Positions 33,967 to 43,026 of a stretch of 64,000 nt of DNA are shown piece after piece (position 1 is the stretch's first letter; every line of letters begins with the position of its first letter). Source of the stretch: Curvibacter sp. PD_MW3 (GTDB lineage: Bacteria; Pseudomonadota; Gammaproteobacteria; Burkholderiales; Burkholderiaceae_C); the NCBI GenBank assembly GCA_002633085.1, contig NSIV01000005.1:62001-126000 (forward strand). The letters are read 5' to 3'. Below the pieces are notes generated by a model that saw only the letters and a program-made list of their open reading frames with translations, did no database searches and was not told the DNA's origin. The position numbers were made by a program, and so were the translations under genes.

Positions 33967-34983
33967 ATGTCTATCGCCAACCGTTTCTCCTCTCCATCGC
34001 GTCGCCGTTTTGGCCTCGGCACCCTCGCTGTTGCCGCGCTTGGCACCGGCCTGCTGGCCACCGCACCTGCTGGCGCGCAGACGGCTTTCCCCAGCAAGAA
34101 CATCACCATCATCGTCCCGTTCTCGGCCGGTGGTACCACCGACATCCTGGCGCGCATCGTCGGCCAGGCCCTGAGCACCGAACTCGGCCAGCCGGTGGTG
34201 ATCGACAACCGTGCCGGTGCGGGCGGCAACATCGGCGGCCAGGCCGCTGCCAGGGCGCCGGCTGACGGCCACACCCTGTTCATGGGCACGGTGGGCACGC
34301 ATGCCATCAACGCCAGCCTGTACAAGAAGATGCCTTTCGACCCGATCAAGGACTTCGCTCCGCTGACGCGCGTTGCCAACGTGCCGAACCTGCTGGTGGC
34401 CAATCCCGCCCAGCCCTACAAGAACGTGGCGGAGTTGATCGCCTATGCCAAGGCCAATCCGGGCAAGGTCAACTTTGGTTCGTCGGGCAGCGGCAGCTCC
34501 ATCCATCTGTCGGGCGAGCTGTTCAAGTCCATGGCCAAGGTGGACATGGTGCACGTGCCTTACAAGGGCAGCGCACCGGCGGTGACGGACCTGCTGGGCA
34601 ACCAGATCGGCATCATGTTCGACAACATGCCGTCCGCCATCCAGCATGTGCGCTCCGGCAAGCTGCGCCCGCTGGCTGTGACCACGGCCAAGCGTTCGCC
34701 CGAGCTGCCCAACGTGCCGACCATCGCCGAAGCCGGCGTGCCCGGATATGAAGCCACTTCGTGGTTCGGCCTGTTCGCGCCGGCTGGTACACCGCCGGCC
34801 GTCATCACCCGTCTGAACACGGCCATCGTCAAGGTGCTGGCCCAGCCGGATGTGAAGAAGAAGATCAGCGAGCAGGGCGCCGAGGTCTACAGCGAAAAGC
34901 CCGAGCAGTTTGCCGCCTTCATTCAGAAGGAAGCGGTGAAGTGGGGCAAGGTGGTGCGTGAATCGGGCGCCAGCCTCGACTGA
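33967..34983 (+). CDS. Tripartite tricarboxylate transporter substrate-binding protein (Bug family), copy 1
   Basis: A 338-residue periplasmic binding protein. The signal has SRRRFGLGTLAVAAL, Tat-like, and cleaves near AGAQ. The Bug signature ITIIVPFSAGGTTDILARIV follows, with VVIDNRAGAGGNIGGQ and VPYKGSAPAVTDLLGNQI later. These proteins bind carboxylates or aromatic acids. No TctA or TctB membrane partner is encoded nearby, as in many Comamonadaceae. It closes the pcaIJF-SDR unit. Confidence 0.92.
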   Translation: MSIANRFSSPSRRRFGLGTLAVAALGTGLLATAPAGAQTAFPSKNITIIVPFSAGGTTDILARIVGQALSTELGQPVVIDNRAGAGGNIGGQAAARAPADGHTLFMGTVGTHAINASLYKKMPFDPIKDFAPLTRVANVPNLLVANPAQPYKNVAELIAYAKANPGKVNFGSSGSGSSIHLSGELFKSMAKVDMVHVPYKGSAPAVTDLLGNQIGIMFDNMPSAIQHVRSGKLRPLAVTTAKRSPELPNVPTIAEAGVPGYEATSWFGLFAPAGTPPAVITRLNTAIVKVLAQPDVKKKISEQGAEVYSEKPEQFAAFIQKEAVKWGKVVRESGASLD

Positions 34984-35025
34984 TGTGCACCCACTGGGCC
35001 GGCCCGGCGCAGGCCGGGGCCTGGC

Positions 35026-35667
35026 TCAGTGCACCTGCCACAAGGGCAGACGCCAGTCGCGCCAAAGCGCCAGGATGCGCAGGCCGGCGGTGATGGCCAC
35101 CGTGCCGCTCAGGGTGGCCCATTCCGGCGCCCCCAGCGCCTCCATGCCCAGGTAGACCCAACCCCCGAGGAAGGCGCACAGCGCATAAGGCCGGTGGTCG
35201 CGGAAGGCGGTCGGGATCTCGTTGCACACGATGTCGCGCAGCACGCCGCCGAACACCGGTGTCACCACCCCCATCAGCACCGCCACCAATGCCGGCATGC
35301 CGGCCGCCGAGGCTACGTCCACGCCCACGGCGGCAAACAGGCCCAGGCCGAGTGCGTCCGGCAGCTGGATGATTTTTTCCGTCGGCTCAAAATGCCGCTG
35401 GCGCATGAACAGCATGGCCGCAGTGGTGAGCGCCAGCACGCCCCACAGGTATTCCACGTGGCGCACCCAGAAGAAGGGGCGCTGGTCCAGCAGGAGATCG
35501 CGCAGCGTGCCGCCGCCGAAAGCCGCCACAAAGGCGACCGCGTAAACGCCCACGGCATCCAGCCGGCTGCGTGCGGCCACCATCACGCCCGAGAGCGTGA
35601 AGGCCAGGGTGGCGGCCAGTTCCAGCACGTGGCGCAGCCACGGCCCCCAAGTGTCAATGATTTCCAT
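35026..35667 (-). CDS. TRIC/YicG-type membrane channel protein (UPF0126)
   Basis: A 213-residue inner membrane protein with about seven hydrophobic helices and two homologous halves. Half 1 has LAATLAFTLSGVMVAARSRLDAVGVYAVAF and GGGTLRDLLL; half 2 has GLGLFAAVGVDVASAAG and GGVLRDIVCNEIPTAFR. The repeated GG-x-LRD motif is diagnostic of bacterial trimeric intracellular cation channel homologues. It probably conducts monovalent cations. It sits alone on the minus strand inside the catabolic region. Confidence 0.9.
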   Translation of the reverse strand: MEIIDTWGPWLRHVLELAATLAFTLSGVMVAARSRLDAVGVYAVAFVAAFGGGTLRDLLLDQRPFFWVRHVEYLWGVLALTTAAMLFMRQRHFEPTEKIIQLPDALGLGLFAAVGVDVASAAGMPALVAVLMGVVTPVFGGVLRDIVCNEIPTAFRDHRPYALCAFLGGWVYLGMEALGAPEWATLSGTVAITAGLRILALWRDWRLPLWQVH

Positions 35668-35908
35668 GCCTCGATTGTGCCTTTGCCGACGCTGTGTTGG
35701 CCTCGGTGCCGGGCAACAAGTGGCTGAACGATGGGGTGACGAACACGGCCAGCCGCTTTGCAGACCCCGTGAAATGGAATAGCATTACCCGTCATGCTGG
35801 TTTTTGGGTCGTCGGTACAAGACCGCGTACCATCCGGCAAGCCCGTTTGCCCTGGCATGGTGGGTTGACAGAAGTATTCAGAAACTCCTCTTGAAGAAAG
35901 AAGTGTCT

Positions 35909-36337
35909 ATGCAGTCCATTGCTGGCCTGGATCCCTTGAGTCTGTATCGCAACATGGTGGGACAAGCGGAAGACGCCATGATTTTTGTCGACCGCGACGA
36001 AAAGGTGCTGATCTGGAATCACGGCGCCGAAAAGGTATTCGGTTATTCCGCTGACGAAATGCTGGGGCACACGCTCGAAGCGATCGTGCCGGAACGCTTT
36101 CAGCGCGCCCACTCGCAAGGGTTCCAGCGCGCCGTCAGCAGCGGCGAATCCAAGTATTCCGGCCGGGCCATGACGACCCGTTCGACGCACAAGAACGGCA
36201 ACAAGCTCTACGTGGAACTGAGCTTCACGCTGGTGAAGGACGATGCCGGCACCGTGGTCGGCGTGCTGTCGGTCGCCCGTGACTGCACCGAGCGCCAGCT
36301 GGCCGCCGCTGCAGCCAATGCCGCCAAGACGGCCTGA
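35909..36337 (+). CDS. Stand-alone PAS-domain protein
   Basis: A 142-residue cytoplasmic protein that is almost only a PAS domain: YRNMVGQAEDAMIFVDRDEK, LIWNHGAEKVFGYSADEMLG (S-box) and VELSFTLVKDDAGTVVGVLSVARDCTERQ at the end. There is no kinase, GGDEF or DNA-binding domain. It probably senses a ligand or redox state and acts on a partner. The track start at 35804 lies in untranslated sequence; the ATG at 35909 follows AAAGAAG. The 240 bases upstream hold no other gene and a TTGACA at 35865. Confidence 0.8.
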   Translation: MQSIAGLDPLSLYRNMVGQAEDAMIFVDRDEKVLIWNHGAEKVFGYSADEMLGHTLEAIVPERFQRAHSQGFQRAVSSGESKYSGRAMTTRSTHKNGNKLYVELSFTLVKDDAGTVVGVLSVARDCTERQLAAAAANAAKTA

Positions 36338-36409
36338 GTTGGCGCGCCGAATCTGCCGGTCCGGATGTGCCGGGCATGACTTGGACACCACGCAGGGAGT
36401 TGACTTTCC

Positions 36410-36787
36410 GTGCTGTACCTGATCATTCGTCACATCCACCTCACGTGTGTCCTGCTCACCGTGACCCTGTTTGTGCTGCGGGGAGGGCTGGGCCTGATGG
36501 GGGTGGACTGGCGCGTGCGCTGGCCGGTGTTGCGCTGGCTGCCGCATGTCAACGACACGCTGCTGCTGTCAGCCGGCCTGACGTTGATGGTGATGAGCGG
36601 CCAATACCCCGGCCCCGCGCATCCTTGGTTGGCGGGCAAGCTGCTGCTGCTATTGGCCTACATCGGCGCCGGCAAGCAGGCACTGCAGCCGGGGTTGACG
36701 CGCGCCGCGGCCTTGGGCTGGTTGGTGGTGGCGCTCGGGTGCGTCGGCGGCATCGTGGCCTTGGCCATGACGCGCTGGGGCGGCTGA
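36410..36787 (+). CDS. SirB2-family membrane protein
   Basis: A 125-residue inner membrane protein with four hydrophobic helices, beginning YLIIRHIHLTCVLLTVTLFVLRGGL, followed by LPHVNDTLLLSAGLTLMVMS, characteristic of SirB (PF04247). The conserved histidines in IRHIHLTCV and PHVNDTLL are family features. The role is unclear. It starts with GTG, 12 bases after GGGAG, and lies between the PAS and Rrf2 genes. Confidence 0.85.
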   Translation: MLYLIIRHIHLTCVLLTVTLFVLRGGLGLMGVDWRVRWPVLRWLPHVNDTLLLSAGLTLMVMSGQYPGPAHPWLAGKLLLLLAYIGAGKQALQPGLTRAAALGWLVVALGCVGGIVALAMTRWGG

Positions 36788-36839
36788 GCGGGTCTGGCGA
36801 TGGCCCTCACTTAAAATCATCATTTTCTGGAGCTGAACT

Positions 36840-37406
36840 TTGCGTCTGACTGTCTATACCGACTACGCCCTGCGCGTCATGATGTACCTCGCAGTCAAGC
36901 ACAAGAGCGGCGAACTCTCCACCATCGACGACATCGTGGCGGCCTACAAGATTTCGCGCGCGCACGTCGCGAAGATCGTCTATGACCTGGGCGTCAACGG
37001 CATGATCGTGACGGTGCGCGGCCGCATGGGGGGCATCAAGCTGGCCTGCGCACCGGAAGACATTTCCATTGGCGCCATCGTGCGCAGCACCGAGAAGGAC
37101 TTTGCGGTGGTGGAGTGCCACGATGCCAATGCCTTGGTTGATTGCGCCATCCTCCCGTTCTGCAACCTCAAGAGCGGCTTCAAGCGGGCGATTGACGCCT
37201 TCCTGTCCGAACTCGACCAGATGACACTGGCCGCCTCCATCAAGTCCATGAGCAGTGCGGCGGGGGCGCTGGGTTTGGCGGGCGTTCAGCCGGTGAAGGT
37301 GGCCTTGCCCAAATCCCGGGCCAAGTCTGCGGATGTTGCGCCAGCGCCGAAACGTCGCGTGGCGGCACCGCTCAAACGCACTGCCAAGAAAACCGCAGCC
37401 AAGTAA
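36840..37406 (+). CDS. Rrf2-family regulator, NsrR-like, with a basic tail
   Basis: A 188-residue regulator starting with TTG after a GGAG site. MRLTVYTDYALRVMMYLAV and ISRAHVAKIVYDLGVNGMI form the winged helix. Cysteines VECHDANALVDCAILPFCNL have spacing C-X8-C-X5-C, near the NsrR pattern (C-X4/5-C-X5-C), so an Fe-S cluster sensing NO or redox state is likely. After residue 150 there is an Ala/Pro/Lys-rich tail ending AAPLKRTAKKTAAK, not usual for NsrR and like a histone-H1-type DNA-binding tail. Confidence 0.85.
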   Translation: MRLTVYTDYALRVMMYLAVKHKSGELSTIDDIVAAYKISRAHVAKIVYDLGVNGMIVTVRGRMGGIKLACAPEDISIGAIVRSTEKDFAVVECHDANALVDCAILPFCNLKSGFKRAIDAFLSELDQMTLAASIKSMSSAAGALGLAGVQPVKVALPKSRAKSADVAPAPKRRVAAPLKRTAKKTAAK

Positions 37407-37576
37407 CGCTGTCGTTTACATCGGCGTCGCTGCGCTGCCGTGCAGCCGGCCGCGTCGTCAGCGCTCACCCCATCCCGTCGGCTGCGCGTGCCCCAGCTGC
37501 TGATGCTTTGTCTGCCCGAATAGCGCCGTTCTGGTGCAACAACGCCGGGTCTTTGTTTCAGTCACCGGAAAACTGA

Positions 37577-37607
37577 TTTTCCGCTGTCCGCTTGTTCCGC
37601 CGTCCGC
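37577..37607. promoter_or_regulatory. Repeated GTCCGC motifs before the HIBADH-amidohydrolase unit
   Basis: TTTTCCGCTGTCCGC (37577-37591) and a second GTCCGC at 37602-37607 lie 58 bases before the dehydrogenase start. The octamers TTTTCCGC and CCGCTGTC recur as reverse complements before the dioxygenase gene (44667 and 44684). The rest of the 258-base gap shows no gene. Confidence 0.45.
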
Positions 37608-37664
37608 TTTGCTCAACACTGCGGAGCGCTAAAGAACAAGTTCACGACTGAGGAGACACAAGCG

Positions 37665-38585
37665 ATGAGCAAGAAGATAGGCTGGATCGGCCTGGGCCGT
37701 ATGGGCGAAGCCATGGTGACCAAGCTGCTGAAAGCCGGCCACACTGTGCACGTGTGGAACCGCACCGCCGCCAAGGCCGTGCACCTGGCCGAGTACGGCG
37801 CCGTGATCGAGAAGGCCAAGATCGACCTCGCCAGTTGCGAGGTGGTGTTCACCATGGTCTCCACCACCGACGACCTGAAGGAAGTGCTGTTCGGCCCCGG
37901 CGGCCTGGTCACAGGCAGCAAGAAACCGCAGGTGGTGGTGGACAGCTCCTCCATCTCGCAGGAAGGCTCGGTCGAAATCCGCGAGCAACTGGAAAGCCTG
38001 GGCGTGGCCTACCTGTGTTCGCCGGTGTCGGGCAACGCCAAGGTGGCCAAGGCCGGCAAGCTGCTGCAGGTGGCCTCCGGCCCCAAAGAACTGTATGACA
38101 TGGTCGAACCCTATCTGCAGGCCATGGCGCGCAAGGTCATGTGGGTGGGCGAGGGCGAGCTGGCCCGCATCTGGAAGATCGCGCACAACACCATGTTCGG
38201 CGTCATCATCCAGAACCTGTGCGAGATCACCGTGCTGGCCGAGAAGGCCGGCATTCCGCGCCACATCTTTCTGGAAAGCATCAACGACTCGGTGCTGGGC
38301 TCCATGTACACCAAGTACAAGACGCCCATGCTGACCAACCTGACCTTCGATCAGGTTACCTTCACGCCGAAGCTGCTGCTGAAAGACATGGACCTCGGCA
38401 TGAACGCCGCCAAGGCCCACGGCGTGCCCATGCCGGCCGCCGCCGCCACGCGCGAGTCGATCGCCCGCATGGTCGGCCACGGCCTGGACCACATCGACTT
38501 CGCCGTGCTGCTGCTGGAAACCGCCAAGGACGCCGGCATCGAACTCACGCCCGACAACGTGCCCATGAGCGACGGCCTGTCGTAA
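37665..38585 (+). CDS. NAD(P)-dependent oxidoreductase, 3-hydroxyisobutyrate dehydrogenase family, copy 1
   Basis: A 306-residue beta-hydroxyacid dehydrogenase. The N-terminal Rossmann motif is KIGWIGLGRMGEAMVTKLL, substrate-binding signature VSGNAKVAKAGKLLQVASG near residue 120 and the catalytic Lys in IWKIAHNTMFGVIIQNL. The C-terminal domain is all-helical. The substrate is unknown; related enzymes act on 3-hydroxy acids or on aldehydes. It begins a unit with the amidohydrolase gene 11 bases later. A second family member lies at 40960 in the same cluster. Confidence 0.9.
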   Translation: MSKKIGWIGLGRMGEAMVTKLLKAGHTVHVWNRTAAKAVHLAEYGAVIEKAKIDLASCEVVFTMVSTTDDLKEVLFGPGGLVTGSKKPQVVVDSSSISQEGSVEIREQLESLGVAYLCSPVSGNAKVAKAGKLLQVASGPKELYDMVEPYLQAMARKVMWVGEGELARIWKIAHNTMFGVIIQNLCEITVLAEKAGIPRHIFLESINDSVLGSMYTKYKTPMLTNLTFDQVTFTPKLLLKDMDLGMNAAKAHGVPMPAAAATRESIARMVGHGLDHIDFAVLLLETAKDAGIELTPDNVPMSDGLS

Positions 38586-38596
38586 GGAGGGCGAGC

Positions 38597-39940
38597 ATGC
38601 GCACCCTGATCCGTGGCGCCACCGTCATCACCATGGACGCGCAGGGCGACCTGCCGCGTGGTGATGTGCTGGTCACGGACGACCGCATCACCGAGATCGC
38701 ACCCGCCCTCCACGTGGACGATGCCGACGTGGTGGACGCGACCGGCTGCATCGTCATCCCCGGCCTGGTCAACGCGCACATGCACACCTGGCAGACCGCG
38801 CTGCGCGGCTTGGCTGCCAACTGGACGCTGCTGGAGTACTTCCAGAAGATGCACGCCGGTCTGGCCACCGTGTTCGAGCCGGACGACCTCTACATCGCCA
38901 CCTTTGTCGGTGCGCTCAACCAGCTCAACTGTGGCAGCACCACGCTGGTGGACTGGTGCCACAACAACCGCACGCCGCAGCACAACGACGCCGCCATTCA
39001 AGGTCTGCTCGAATCCGGCATCCGCGCCGCCTTCTTCCACGGCACCCCCAAGCCCGACCCGAAACCCGGCGAGCGCCCGTTCTGGGAAGTGCCGCACCCA
39101 CGCGCCGAGGTCGAGCGCCTGCTGAAAAGCCATCAGGGTCATGAGTTGCTGAGCGTGCACGCCGCCGTGCTCGGGCCGCACTATTCCACGCTCGACGTGG
39201 CGCTGCACGACTTCCGCATGGTGAAGGAGCTCGGCATCCTCGGCTCGCTGCACCAGGGCGGTGGCCCGGCGCGCACACCCGACGGCTGGCAGCAACTGGA
39301 GGCCGCCGGCCTGCTGGGGCCGCAGATCAACATCGTGCACGGCCATGCGCTGAGCGACGCGCAGTTGCAGCGTTTCTGCGAACTCGGCATGAGCTTCTCC
39401 GCCGCGGCCGAAAACGAAATGACGCAAGGCCACGGCCACCCCATCACTGGCCGCCTGCGCGCCCTAGGCAAGGCGCCTTCGCTGGGCGTTGATCTGGAAA
39501 GCGTGCTCAGCGGCGACATGCTGACGCAGGCCCGCGTGGCCTTAGGGATGCAGCGCAGCCTGGACAACGCAGCCTACCGCGAAGCGCACGGCAGCATCCC
39601 GCCCACCTCCACCATCCGCACGCGCGAGGCCTTGAGTTGGGTGACGGTGGAAGGCGCGCGCATGCTGGGCCAGCTCGACCGCATCGGCACGTTGGCACCG
39701 GGCAAGCAGGCCGATCTGGTGCTGATCCGCGCCGACGGCCTGAACATGCAGCCGGTGCACGACCCGGTGAGCACGGTGGTGATGCAGACTACGCTGGCCA
39801 ACATCGACAGCGTGATGGTGGCCGGGCGCTGGAAAAAGCGCCACGGCCGGCTGCTCGATGTTGACCTGGCACCGAAACTGGCCGCTCTGCAGGCCTCGGG
39901 CCGCAAGATCACGACGGCGTTGGGACTATCAAAAGAATAG
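38597..39940 (+). CDS. Metal-dependent amidohydrolase, SsnA/AtzB-like
   Basis: A 447-residue hydrolase of the amidohydrolase superfamily. The first metal pair is in PGLVNAHMHTWQTALRG; further metal and catalytic histidines are in GSLHQGGG and IVHGHALSD, and the Asp in LGVDLES. A composite beta domain flanks the barrel, with LAPGKQADLVLI near the end. It would hydrolyse a C-N bond in a ring or side chain. The start at 38597 follows AAGGAGG; the 599-residue track version is read-through from another frame. The last residues and stop lie in a CTATC mini-palindrome. Confidence 0.9.
   Translation: MRTLIRGATVITMDAQGDLPRGDVLVTDDRITEIAPALHVDDADVVDATGCIVIPGLVNAHMHTWQTALRGLAANWTLLEYFQKMHAGLATVFEPDDLYIATFVGALNQLNCGSTTLVDWCHNNRTPQHNDAAIQGLLESGIRAAFFHGTPKPDPKPGERPFWEVPHPRAEVERLLKSHQGHELLSVHAAVLGPHYSTLDVALHDFRMVKELGILGSLHQGGGPARTPDGWQQLEAAGLLGPQINIVHGHALSDAQLQRFCELGMSFSAAAENEMTQGHGHPITGRLRALGKAPSLGVDLESVLSGDMLTQARVALGMQRSLDNAAYREAHGSIPPTSTIRTREALSWVTVEGARMLGQLDRIGTLAPGKQADLVLIRADGLNMQPVHDPVSTVVMQTTLANIDSVMVAGRWKKRHGRLLDVDLAPKLAALQASGRKITTALGLSKE
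39926..39940. repeat. CTAT mini-palindrome forming the amidohydrolase 3' end
   Basis: CTAT-CAAAAGA-ATAG. It encodes the last residues LSKE and the TAG stop of the amidohydrolase, similar to the case at cbbZ. Confidence 0.5.
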
Positions 39941-40004
39941 CGGCTCGCGCAATTAGCGTAAGGGCTGTACGGTGTTTTTGTTCTAAAAATACGAGGAGAC
40001 AAGC

Positions 40005-40958
40005 ATGAAGCGTTTATCCATCGCGGCGGCTGTGCTGCTGGCCGGCAGCGTGCTGGCCCAGGGCTACCCGGCCAAGCCCATCAAGTTCGTCGTGCCCTTC
40101 AGTGCCGGCAGCGCCACCGACATCGTGGCCCGTACCGTGGGTGAAGCCATGGGCAAGAGCCTGGGCCAGACCATCCTGGTCGAGAACAAGCTCGGCGCCG
40201 GCGGCACCATTGCCACCGCGCAGGTGGCCAAGAGCGAGCCCGACGGCTACACCGTGCTCATCCATTCCTCCGGCCATGCGCTCAACCCCTCGCTCTACCC
40301 CAACCTGGGCTACGACACGCTGAAAGACCTCACCGGCGTCACCACGCTGGCGGCCATTCCCAATGTGCTGGTGGTCAACCCCAGCAAAGGCTGGAAGACG
40401 CAGGCCGAGCTGATTGCGGCTGTGAAAGCACAGCCCGGCAAGTTCAACTACGCTTCGGCCGGCATCGGCAGCGGCACCCACCTCAACGCCGAGATCTTCC
40501 GCCTGCAGGCCGGCATCGACGCGCTGCACGTGCCGTACAAGGGCACACCCGACGCCATGACCAACGTCATCGGCGGCGCCAACGACTGGTTCTTCGCCCC
40601 GCTGGCCTCGGCCCTGCCGCTCATTCGCGACGGTCGGCTGCTGGCGCTGTCGGTCAGCACCAAGACCCGCGCCTCCAACCTGCCGCAGGTGCCCACCAGC
40701 ATCGAAGCCGGCCTGCCCGATTCCGACTACACGCTGTGGGTCGGCATGATCGTGCCCAGCGGCACGCCGGCTGCGGTGGTGAAGAAGCTGCACGACGAAG
40801 CGCTCAAGGCGCTGGCCACGCCCGAACTCAAGGAGCGCATGGCCAAGCTCGGCGCCGACCCCTTCACCATGAGCCCGGACGCCTTCAACGCCTACATCAA
40901 GACCGAGATGGACGTGGCCGCCCGCATCGTCAAGGCCGCCAACCTGAAGGCGCAATAA
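40005..40958 (+). CDS. Tripartite tricarboxylate transporter substrate-binding protein (Bug family), copy 2
   Basis: A 317-residue exported binding protein. Sec signal MKRLSIAAAVLLAGSVLAQ, Bug motif IKFVVPFSAGSATDIVARTV, ligand loop LVENKLGAGGTIATAQVA and LHVPYKGTPDAMTNVIGG. There is no membrane partner in the region. It is placed between the amidohydrolase and the second dehydrogenase, which suggests that it binds the substrate of this unit or signals its presence. Confidence 0.92.
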   Translation: MKRLSIAAAVLLAGSVLAQGYPAKPIKFVVPFSAGSATDIVARTVGEAMGKSLGQTILVENKLGAGGTIATAQVAKSEPDGYTVLIHSSGHALNPSLYPNLGYDTLKDLTGVTTLAAIPNVLVVNPSKGWKTQAELIAAVKAQPGKFNYASAGIGSGTHLNAEIFRLQAGIDALHVPYKGTPDAMTNVIGGANDWFFAPLASALPLIRDGRLLALSVSTKTRASNLPQVPTSIEAGLPDSDYTLWVGMIVPSGTPAAVVKKLHDEALKALATPELKERMAKLGADPFTMSPDAFNAYIKTEMDVAARIVKAANLKAQ

Positions 40959-40959
40959 A

Positions 40960-41835
40960 GTGAAAGTCCATGTCATCGGCGTCGGCAAGATGGGCCTGCC
41001 CATGGCGCGCCACCTGGCCGCGGCCGGCCACAGCGTGACCGTGAGCGACCCCAGCATGGAGCGCTGCCAGCTGGCGCGCGCCCAGGGGCTGGAGGTAAGC
41101 ACCAGCCCGGCCGCCGCCATGGCCGCGGCCGAGGTGGTGCTGTCTTCCCTGCCCAACGACGCGGCCCTGCTGGCCGTGGCGGCGCAGGTGGCGGCCCATG
41201 CCCATGTTGGCGCCATCTATGTGGACACCAGCACCGTGTCGCTGCAGGCCTCGGCCGAGGCGGCGCAGGCGCTGGCGGCCAAGGGCGTGCTCTATCTGCG
41301 TTGCACCGTCTCCGGCAACAACAAGATGGCCGAGGCCGCGCAGCTCACCGTCATGGCCTCCGGCCCGCGTGCTGCCTACACCACCGTGCTGCCCTTGCTG
41401 CGCACCCTGGGCCCCAACCAGTTCTACCTGGGCGAGGCCGAGCAGGCGCGCCTGATGAAGCTGGTGGTCAACCTCATGATCGCGCAGACCAGCGCCATGC
41501 TGGCCGAGGCGCTGACGCTCGGGCGCAAGGGCGGCCTGGCCTGGCGCGACATGTGGCAGGTGCTCACCGCCAGCGCGGTGGCCTCGCCCATCGTCAAGGC
41601 CAAAGCGGTGCAGCTGAGCGAGCGCGACTTCAGACCCACCTTCACCGTGGAGCAGATGATCAAGGACCTCGACCTCATCCTCAACGCCGGCGAAACCCAC
41701 GACGTGCCGCTGATGCAGACCGCCATGACGCACCAGCTCATGTGTGCCGCCGTGGTGCAAGGCGACGCGCTGGATGACTACGCTGCCATCATCAAGGTGG
41801 TGGAGCGCGGTGCCGGCATCCCAGACAAGCTGTAA
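40960..41835 (+). CDS. NAD(P)-dependent oxidoreductase, 3-hydroxyisobutyrate dehydrogenase family, copy 2
   Basis: A 291-residue enzyme, start GTG one base after the Bug gene stop. VHVIGVGKMGLPMARHLA is the cofactor motif, LRCTVSGNNKMAEAAQLTVMASG the substrate-binding segment, and RLMKLVVNLMIAQTSAML carries the catalytic Lys. It is similar in layout to the enzyme at 37665 but clearly diverged, so it is probably not a recent duplicate. It may catalyse a different step on a related intermediate. Confidence 0.9.
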   Translation: MKVHVIGVGKMGLPMARHLAAAGHSVTVSDPSMERCQLARAQGLEVSTSPAAAMAAAEVVLSSLPNDAALLAVAAQVAAHAHVGAIYVDTSTVSLQASAEAAQALAAKGVLYLRCTVSGNNKMAEAAQLTVMASGPRAAYTTVLPLLRTLGPNQFYLGEAEQARLMKLVVNLMIAQTSAMLAEALTLGRKGGLAWRDMWQVLTASAVASPIVKAKAVQLSERDFRPTFTVEQMIKDLDLILNAGETHDVPLMQTAMTHQLMCAAVVQGDALDDYAAIIKVVERGAGIPDKL

Positions 41836-41866
41836 GCTGCTGCGCTGATTTCTCTCGGAGCGTTTC

Positions 41867-42928
41867 GTGAAAAATTTTCTCTACACCGCCCAGCCCGCCC
41901 GCGTCGTCTTCGGCGCCGGATCGCTCTCGCAACTGGCGAAAGAAATCGATGCGCTGGGGGCGAAAAAAGCGCTGGTGCTCTCCACCCCCGAGCAGCGCGC
42001 CTCGGCCGAGATGGTGGCGGAGCTGCTGGGCCCGCGCGCGGCGGGCGTGTTCGACCGCGCCGTCATGCACGTGCCGATCGAGACCGCACGTGAGGCGCGC
42101 GAACTGGCAAGGAAGCTGGGGGCCGACTGTGCGGTGGCCATCGGCGGTGGCTCCACCACCGGCCTGGGCAAAGCCATTGCGCTCGACTCCGGCCTGCCCA
42201 TCCTTGCCATTCCCACCACCTACGCCGGCTCCGAGATGACGCCGATCTACGGCATCACCGAAGCCGGGCTGAAGAAAACCGGGCGCGACCTGCGCGTGCT
42301 GCCGCGCACCGTGATCTACGACCCCGAACTCACCTTGAGTTTGCCGGTGGGCTTGAGCGTCACCAGCGGCATCAACGCCATTGCCCACGCCGCCGAAGGC
42401 CTGTACGCGGTGGACAGCAACCCCATCATGGACTTGATGGCCGAAGAGGGCATCGCCGCCATCGGCCGTGCGCTGCCTGCTATCAAAAAAGAAGCAAACA
42501 ACATGGCGGCCCGGTCCGATGCGCTCTACGGTGCCTGGCTCTGCGGCACCGTGCTGGGCCATGTCGGCATGGCGCTGCACCACAAGCTGTGCCACACCCT
42601 GGGCGGCAGCTTCAACCTGCCCCACGCGGAGACGCACACCATCGTGCTGCCGCACGCGCTGGCCTACAACGCCAGAGAAGCGCCACGGGCCATGCAGCGC
42701 ATCGCGCGCGCACTCGGCGGCAGTAGTGCGGCGCAAGCGGTGTACGACCTGGCCAAGGCCAACGGCGCGCCGGTGGCACTGAAAGACATCGGCATGCAAG
42801 AGGCCGACCTGGACAAGGCCTGCGACATCGCCTTGCAGAACCAGTACCCCAATCCCCGGCCGCTGGAGCGTGCGGCGATTCGGCAGTTGTTTCAGGATGC
42901 GTTTGAGGGGGCGAGGCCGCGGGGGTGA
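41867..42928 (+). CDS. Maleylacetate reductase, iron-containing alcohol dehydrogenase family
   Basis: A 353-residue enzyme reducing maleylacetate to 3-oxoadipate with NAD(P)H. The nucleotide-binding segment is CAVAIGGGSTTGLGKAIAL near residue 90, with IPTTYAGSEMTPIYG following, a hallmark of maleylacetate reductases. HHKLCHTLGGSFNLPHAETH holds the region of the metal ligands. Start GTG after CTCGGAG. Together with the dioxygenase at 44761 and PcaIJF it completes a hydroxyquinol-to-central-metabolism route. Confidence 0.92.
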   Translation: MKNFLYTAQPARVVFGAGSLSQLAKEIDALGAKKALVLSTPEQRASAEMVAELLGPRAAGVFDRAVMHVPIETAREARELARKLGADCAVAIGGGSTTGLGKAIALDSGLPILAIPTTYAGSEMTPIYGITEAGLKKTGRDLRVLPRTVIYDPELTLSLPVGLSVTSGINAIAHAAEGLYAVDSNPIMDLMAEEGIAAIGRALPAIKKEANNMAARSDALYGAWLCGTVLGHVGMALHHKLCHTLGGSFNLPHAETHTIVLPHALAYNAREAPRAMQRIARALGGSSAAQAVYDLAKANGAPVALKDIGMQEADLDKACDIALQNQYPNPRPLERAAIRQLFQDAFEGARPRG

Positions 42929-43026
42929 TGCAGAGAGGGATTGGCTGCTATCGACCCGTTTCGGGCGGTCGCGCTAGTCAAGAGAGCGAACGGTTACCGT
43001 CAGAGTTAGACAGCATTGCCAACCGA

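Noticed and set aside
33055-34647. 530-residue minus-strand ORF under the SDR and Bug genes
   Set aside because: Shadow frame without recognisable domains.
38141-39940. 599-residue version of the amidohydrolase fused to sequence inside the dehydrogenase gene
   Set aside because: The first 150 residues are an out-of-frame reading of the dehydrogenase; AAGGAGG places the start at 38597.
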